Assembly (NCBI RefSeq): GCF_000208745.1
Contig: NC_030850.1
Coordinates: 35,918,041-35,982,040 of the forward strand
DNA from: Theobroma cacao
Lineage: Eukaryota > Streptophyta > Magnoliopsida > Malvales > Malvaceae
Length of the DNA stretch: 64,000 bases
Direction: 5' to 3'
Made by a program: the position numbers and the translations under genes. The notes under the pieces were generated by a model. That model ran no database searches. It was not told the DNA's origin and saw only the letters and a list, made by a program, of their open reading frames with translations. Positions 58,853 through 64,000 of the stretch are shown in pieces; the first letter of the stretch is position 1; each line of letters starts with the position of its first letter.

Positions 58853-59785
58853 CTAGTAGTACTCCCAGGAGAATGGCTCCTCAAGCCGGAACCCAGCGTC
58901 GACTGCACATATTTGCCATGTTGAAGAATAAGAGCAAAATCCATCGCTTCGATCCGTGGCATCAATCATGAGATCAGGCAGATCAAACAAGGTGTCGTCG
59001 TCATCGATGGAGGGTGAACTTGATGATTCTTGTACGTTGTCTGAGGCTGAAGTTTGCGATAAATGTGAAACAGGAAGTTCTTCTTGGCTTGGTCCAACTT
59101 CAGCCTCAGCTTCGGCCTCGGCTTCAATGTTGCATCGCCTTGTCTTGAGAAATGTTGAGGCAGCTGCTTGCGAAGCGGCAGCTTGGATGTCCTTGGGAGA
59201 CGTACTGGCAGGCCTAGGAAGTTCCTTCGCCAATTCAGGGAAATTAAGGTAAGCCGACCGGCCTTTGATGGCCAGTGCGGCTACATCATGGGCTCGAGCA
59301 GCCATTTCAGCTGTAGGATATGTTCCAAGCCATATTCTTGATTTCTTCCTTGGTTCTCGGATTTCAGACACCCATTTGCCCCAGCTTCGCATTCGTACTC
59401 CACGGTACGTCGGATGCTTGCTGCCATCATCATCATCACAACTCCTGTGTCTTTTCTTGTTGCTCGCACTATCATTTTCCAAATCTCCAGCTCTCTTTGA
59501 CCCGTTAGGAGCTACACTGTTTTTTGAAGTTTTCTTGCTTTTATTGGAACCCGAACCCGAGAATGTCGTGGAGGAGGAAGAAGTGGAAGAGGAAGTGGAT
59601 GTAGAGGGGGAGGTCACGGTGGTAGAGATGACGGAAGAGGAGCTAAGCGAGTTGTTATGATGAGCATCATTCTCAATGTTGATATCTCTTTCCATGACAG
59701 CTAGAGTCCTAGTTGTAGGTATAGAAGAATTTTGAGTGATTGGCATGTAACATATTGGTGTAGGGGGCTTATATGATTCTTCCAT
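58853..59785 (-). CDS. AP2/ERF transcription factor, DREB subgroup A-4 (ERF034/ERF035-like), intronless, 310 aa
   Basis: Nuclear DNA-binding protein with a single AP2 domain at about residues 126-183. It shows [43 protein letters not shown] and the terminal AYLNFPEL. The WV and RE pair in the recognition sheet fits the DREB type, which binds DRE/CRT (CCGAC) sites. Upstream lies a Ser/Thr-rich stretch (50-85) and a basic Lys/Arg patch (82-113), a likely nuclear signal. Downstream are PRP, an Ala/Gln helix, an acidic segment ([16 protein letters not shown]) that may activate transcription, and the ending FSWEYY. I chose the ATG at 59785; another in-frame ATG at 59854 adds 23 mostly hydrophobic residues that do not fit the family. 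Gene order points to the At2g44940 (ERF034) lineage. The target genes are unknown. Confidence 0.93.
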   Translation of the reverse strand: MEESYKPPTPICYMPITQNSSIPTTRTLAVMERDINIENDAHHNNSLSSSSVISTTVTSPSTSTSSSTSSSSTTFSGSGSNKSKKTSKNSVAPNGSKRAGDLENDSASNKKRHRSCDDDDGSKHPTYRGVRMRSWGKWVSEIREPRKKSRIWLGTYPTAEMAARAHDVAALAIKGRSAYLNFPELAKELPRPASTSPKDIQAAASQAAASTFLKTRRCNIEAEAEAEAEVGPSQEELPVSHLSQTSASDNVQESSSSPSIDDDDTLFDLPDLMIDATDRSDGFCSYSSTWQICAVDAGFRLEEPFSWEYY

Positions 59786-61080
59786 GAATTCTGGTTTAAA
59801 AAAAAAAGCATAATCATAAAGAAAAAGAATTAAAGAAGCCTGGGTCCATGGCATAAAGCAATTACAGTTCAGCTAATTTGTTACCCTCGCGGCACATTGA
59901 ATAAATGTGTGCTTGGAGTTGGAGAGATCATCTTTGGGTTTCTGTTCTCATGTCAATTTCTACTATAGTGAATTCAGGCTTGAAAATTTCTCTACCTAAT
60001 GTATTGGTAATAAACAATTTCCTACTGCTGCATATGGAAAACTTGAAACATTTCCGATCTTTCATCTTATTTTGTTGTTTGAGAAAATGGTAGGCCAGAT
60101 CATGCGCTCACTGAAACCATGCACAGTGTACTCCACATGAATGTTGTCTTAGGGCCCTCAGGAAGTCCCTTGAATTTCACATGGATGCTTTTCTTTTCCT
60201 TTCTTTTTCTTTTTTTTTTTCTTTCTTTTTTACTTTTGTTTCCCCCCAAACTTTTCCTGTTCTTTAATTGAAGTATGTTTAAGAAATATCACTACCCACA
60301 ATTAGTCAATCACAAAGACCAAAGTACCCGACCCTTTGGGGTAGCTCTTATTGATATGTCATCTCACCCAACCATGTCTTAACCCTGACCTGGCCTATCT
60401 GCCATAGCTTTGTCACTAGTTTCACACTTAAACCTACCTATCTATCAATTTCATTTGTTTATTTCAGAGGGTCCGTTTCTCTTCCGTTGAGTTCATTGAA
60501 CACAACACAGAAAAATCCCGATTGTTTAGAAAACGGCTTAATTAAATCAATTGGCCAATGGAAATCTTACTAATGTGATAGGATCTGCATAAAATATATA
60601 TGTCTGTAACTGTAAGCATAAACAGATTGTCAAACTGCTTTCAAGCAGCCATAGAAAGCAAGCATGTGGGTTCTGTTAGGAAGGAAAGAGGGCATCTGAT
60701 GCAACCCAAGCACACATGTATAAATAGTAACCAATTCCCATTTTGCTTTATTACTACTAATTTATATAATCTACAAATAAAAACACTTAGTTAAACATTG
60801 TGACGTATTTGATTATTATTACTAAAATCTAACACTAATCTTCATTTGAAGAAGGTTTAGAAGGGAGGATAGGACAAAAGCAAGAACGGGGATGTACATT
60901 TTTCTGATAACTATTCATCAGAGTCAGACACATGAGGCACATGTCAGTGGGTCCTCCCAGCAAGCCTCTCTGTGGCTCTGATTCCAGATTTCCTATTAAC
61001 CAACAGGTCAACTACGCAATAAACTTTCCTTTCCTTTTCATTTTCCTTTTTAACTTCCCTTCAAAATTACAACCTGTATT
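59786..61080. promoter_or_regulatory. ERF promoter and upstream intergenic DNA
   Basis: Upstream of the ERF gene. A long pyrimidine-only run, mostly T with C, lies at about 60187-60240. The rest is mixed-composition DNA without a supported gene. Specific stress elements are not claimed. Confidence 0.4.
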
Positions 61081-61098
61081 GAGAGAGAGAGAGAGAGA
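61081..61098. repeat. (GA)n microsatellite
   Basis: Nine GA repeats in the terminal gene-poor region, with no gene nearby other than the ERF gene 1.3 kb to the left. Confidence 0.9.
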
Positions 61099-61540
61099 TG
61101 ATTGGGACTGTGCGCATATTCTTCTCACTAGGAATAGGGTCCTCGACTGTCTTGCGAATGCGATGCTTCATGTTGATCGTCCTCCTGTTTTGTCTTATTC
61201 GTTCTACATATTAATCAATATGTGAAAAATGAAATGTTAACAAGTTTTCAGGACCAAGGTTTTCAATCATTGGACATCCATTTTCCATTTCTTTACCCTA
61301 AATTCACTGCTTGCTTGAGTGGTAGAAAGTACCAATATCTACGAGGGCATGCTTCATGTAATCAATTGCAAGAGTAGCTGATAAGTAAACAAAACTTTCC
61401 AGCTCGAGTCATAGTGCTTGAGGAGACTAAGCTTTCCTGGTCGAACTGTAGAATCCCCCACCATTCATTTTCATTTTCTACCCTTTTACACACAAAAGAG
61501 ACCATTATGACTTAAACCACAAGCAGATCTCTTTCAACCA

Positions 61541-61604
61541 GAGGCGGAGGGGAGAGGGAGCTAGTAGGGGCCCCCCGCCTCCCCCTGCACCCCCTTCCCC
61601 CCAG
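61541..61604. repeat. G-rich/C-rich imperfect inverted block, probable transposon end
   Basis: A GGCGGAGGGGAGAGGGAG-like purine block is followed within about 10 bp by GGGGCCCCCC and a long C-rich stretch, then an A run and long AT-rich DNA. Similar GGCGGAG...CCCCC borders occur at the ends of decayed plant transposons, where I remember them as widespread repeats. No family name can be given. Confidence 0.5.
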
Positions 61605-62760
61605 AAAAAACAATTTTGCATTTTTTATAATTTAATTTTATATTTTTTTTGAAATCTTATAATTTCACCCTTTACAAAACTTTTAAAATTTTTCTAACAT
61701 ATTTTTATTTTTTAAAAAATTTATAATTTNTTTAAAATTTTTTTTAACATATTTTTATTTTTTTAAAATTTATAATTTTATCTCAATAATAATTTTTTAT
61801 TCAGTGAGATGTCCACAACAATTATTTCAACAATTAATTTTAGTAAGATTAAAATAAAATCTATTGCAATAGAATTATTTTCAAATCTCACTTCTCCAAA
61901 ACTTAACAACCATTACCTCTTTTTCTCTTTTCTTTTTAACAAATAGTGTAGAAATAAAAAAAATTATTTTTTATTTTTTTTTACTTACCAGCATTCTCAG
62001 AAAACCTCTAATCAATAATTCAATTTTCATATCATAATAATTGATAAGTTTGGTTTATTTACTTATTTTATTTTTAATATATTTAACTTTAAATTTTTAA
62101 TTTAATAATTTCTATTTGTGATTTTGATTTAGAATTTATCGTCTTAATATTTTTTGTTGAAAGTAACAAAATAAGGATTTGATTAAACATCTTTATTTAT
62201 TTAAAGATTGCCTGATTGCTTTCGTTTAAATTTTTTGTGTCTTTTTTACTTAAATTCTTGTGAATAATTAAGTTTTTTATTTGAAATTGCTTTCTCATTA
62301 CATTGTTTATTGATATTGTATTTAAATTTTGTGATTAATTTTAAGAAATTGCTTCCTCATTGAATTGTTTATGGATGGTCTTAATATTTTTTAGGAGATT
62401 ACTTCCCATTTAGATTTTTGTTATTATATATGTGAATTTTTATTTATTGTTAAGTTTATCTAAAAATTGAGATTATTATCATTATTAAATTATATATGAT
62501 TATACTTGTTAATTCCTGTAAGTAAATTATTAAGATTGATTTCTTTAAATAATTATCATATGAATTTTTTTCATGTAAGTTGCTTTATATTTTTATCAAA
62601 CATTGAACTTCTATTCTTAATATTTTATAAATATTATTTTTAACTCTTCACCTTTCAAACATGAAATTCTATCTCCCTCACTTCTTTCAAACCCAAACTT
62701 ATCACTCTTACTATACTACAATACATTTCTTTTCTATCATTGCATTTGCTTTGTCTGAAT
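61605..62760. other. Very AT-rich stretch, likely decayed mobile element
   Basis: More than 1 kb of mostly A and T with T-runs and no coding frame. It begins at the G/C-rich block and its composition changes near 62,760, where normal base composition resumes. That sharp change suggests an insertion, but no matching far end or target duplication could be read. Confidence 0.4.
61682..61778. repeat. Two tandem copies of a 48-bp AT-rich unit, separated by an N
   Basis: Copies lie at 61682-61729 and 61731-61778. They differ at a few positions, and the single ambiguous base of the window (61730) falls exactly between them. The array follows the G/C-rich block and probably belongs to the same repeat. 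Confidence 0.8.
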
Positions 62761-64000
62761 TAATCATACAGCGCGCTGGCCAAAACGACAAGAGAAACAA
62801 AACAACATAGTAAGCTTTGTAGGGAAGCCTTGTCTTAATGGATCAATTGCCCCACCTTATCGTACACAACAGGTCTAGAATGCAATAATGAAAATCCTAA
62901 TAGCTCCGGAACTAGTGCACGTAGACCACCCATGAAATGACTTTACAAACCTTTGGCTACTTTCCATAAGTGATAATTGTTTTTTTAAGGGTCCAGATCC
63001 TTACCCCATCAAGCTAACTTCATCATCAGTCACTCGTGCAACAGTCCCATGTTTTCCTTGCCAAGATTCTGATCTGTGAGCGAGGTGTTTTCTTGTCCCA
63101 TTGCACCAGGGATGAAAAATTCAGGCTTAACCTTGTCCCAAACTGATCAGTAGATCCTTCTTGGAACTGCCATTGGGAAGGGTACGGACAATAATTCTGT
63201 CCAGAGAGATCATCCAGATTTGGTACCCAGTATTTTCTTTAAAAAGGTTCACATTAACAGCTAACATTTGGAGCCATCCCTCCAGATAATTCCCGCCTAG
63301 CTCAATATTTTGCACTCTATTTCCTTTTAACTATCACACTTTCCATAATTAGGAATTACATATTTGACTAGAAAAAAGTTTATAAATGCATTGAGTTATA
63401 TGTTGGATAGTGACAGTGGGGACTACATAAAATATTTAATTACAAATTTATCGTTATATTCTTTTTCATTTGATTCTCAACCACGATAGTTCCATCGAGA
63501 TAATGTTGAAAAAAATTTAAAAATTCAACAAAAACCCATCATAATCTTTTCCAAAAAAAAAATTCCTCAGAATAATTATTTCGTAGTGTTTTAATTCTCA
63601 TGAAAATCCAAAAGCTATATGAACAAAGTGATATTCTGGTACAAAAAAAGTGGATTAAATCGTGAATCATGATCCATTATATTCAAATAAAAGGACAATT
63701 TATGGCACAATAATGATCAGATAAGTCCCTGCCCTACATTGTCTAATCCAAACCACCCAAATTGATCGGCATAACTGCCATTAACCTAATCGGAGTCTAA
63801 TCAATTTAAGAACCAAAGAGCATGCATGCTAATTGGGATTTGCTAGTAATGGGATATTTCACAAGAGGTTTTCTCTTCATCGTTAGTTGTAATTAAATGG
63901 GATTAGATGGAAGTTAAGCCATCAAGCTTCTAACACTCTGGATTGACATGGATGAGATTATCTACAGCAACTTGCTCCCCTTCTTTATAATAAATCATTT
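62761..64000. other. Terminal intergenic DNA with a coding-like patch
   Basis: Base composition is more balanced at about 62,761-63,340 and AT-rich after that. On the minus strand, 63,025-63,320 is open in overlapping frames and encodes plausible but unrecognised peptides. This could be a gene relic. No gene, RNA or repeat can be supported to the window end. Confidence 0.4.

Noticed and set aside
59265..59660. 131-codon plus-strand frame with an acidic tail
   Set aside because: Antisense to the AP2 domain and Ser-rich stretch of the ERF gene; no independent support.
59786..59854. Longer ERF start giving 23 extra residues
   Set aside because: The added residues are hydrophobic and unlike ERF N-termini; the downstream ATG gives the expected start.
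1..64000. CRISPR arrays, operons, prophage, tRNA or rRNA genes
   Set aside because: None seen. The sequence is plant nuclear DNA with spliced genes, and no cloverleaf or rRNA segment could be recognised by eye.

Overview
This is a 64 kb piece of a plant nuclear genome, almost certainly a eudicot. The genes carry many introns with GT-AG borders, the non-coding DNA is AT-rich, and every product is closest in memory to an Arabidopsis protein. I could rebuild twelve protein-coding genes exon by exon. In each multi-exon gene the exon lengths sum to a whole number of codons, and the products come out at or near family length (for example 755 aa for mitochondrial EF-G, 878 aa for HUB1, 313 aa for ATG3). 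The exact species cannot be named; a rosid is a reasonable guess.

Layout, left to right. Minus strand: mitochondrial elongation factor G (149-5927) and a PLAC8/cell-number-regulator membrane protein (6722-8366). Plus strand: a small tail-anchored protein of unknown function (9104-10548). Minus strand: nucleoporin NUP62 (11184-16726) and carotenoid cleavage dioxygenase 7, a strigolactone gene (17583-19957). Plus strand: an ALC1-type SNF2/macro-domain remodeler (21948-28291), a P-class PPR protein (29299-31284), an anther-type polyketide synthase A/LAP6 (32391-33669), an alpha/beta hydrolase (34962-38918) and the H2B ubiquitin ligase HUB1 (40359-48777). Minus strand: autophagy E2-like enzyme ATG3 (50392-52857) and a DREB A-4 type ERF transcription factor (58853-59785). 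The last 4 kb and the 52.9-58.8 kb gap hold no gene I can support, only simple repeats, AT-rich DNA and a probable transposon relic.

The genes do not form one pathway. They cover organelle translation, nuclear transport, hormone synthesis, chromatin modification, pollen-wall sporopollenin, autophagy and transcription. What ties them together is ancestry. From memory of Arabidopsis locus numbers, most match, in order, the At2g44940 to At2g45030 segment. Interleaved are the neighbour pair At1g02050/At1g02060 and the neighbours At5g61490/At5g61500. The window therefore looks like an older gene order that Arabidopsis later split among duplicated blocks.

I found no undescribed enzyme system. The more unusual points are an 8-nt microexon at the ATP-binding motif of the remodeler, a GC-AG intron in HUB1, a DEAQ box in the remodeler, an in-frame 45-bp repeat in NUP62, an intronic minisatellite, recurring ACGACGTCGT palindromes near gene starts, and two short intergenic stretches with coding-like open frames.
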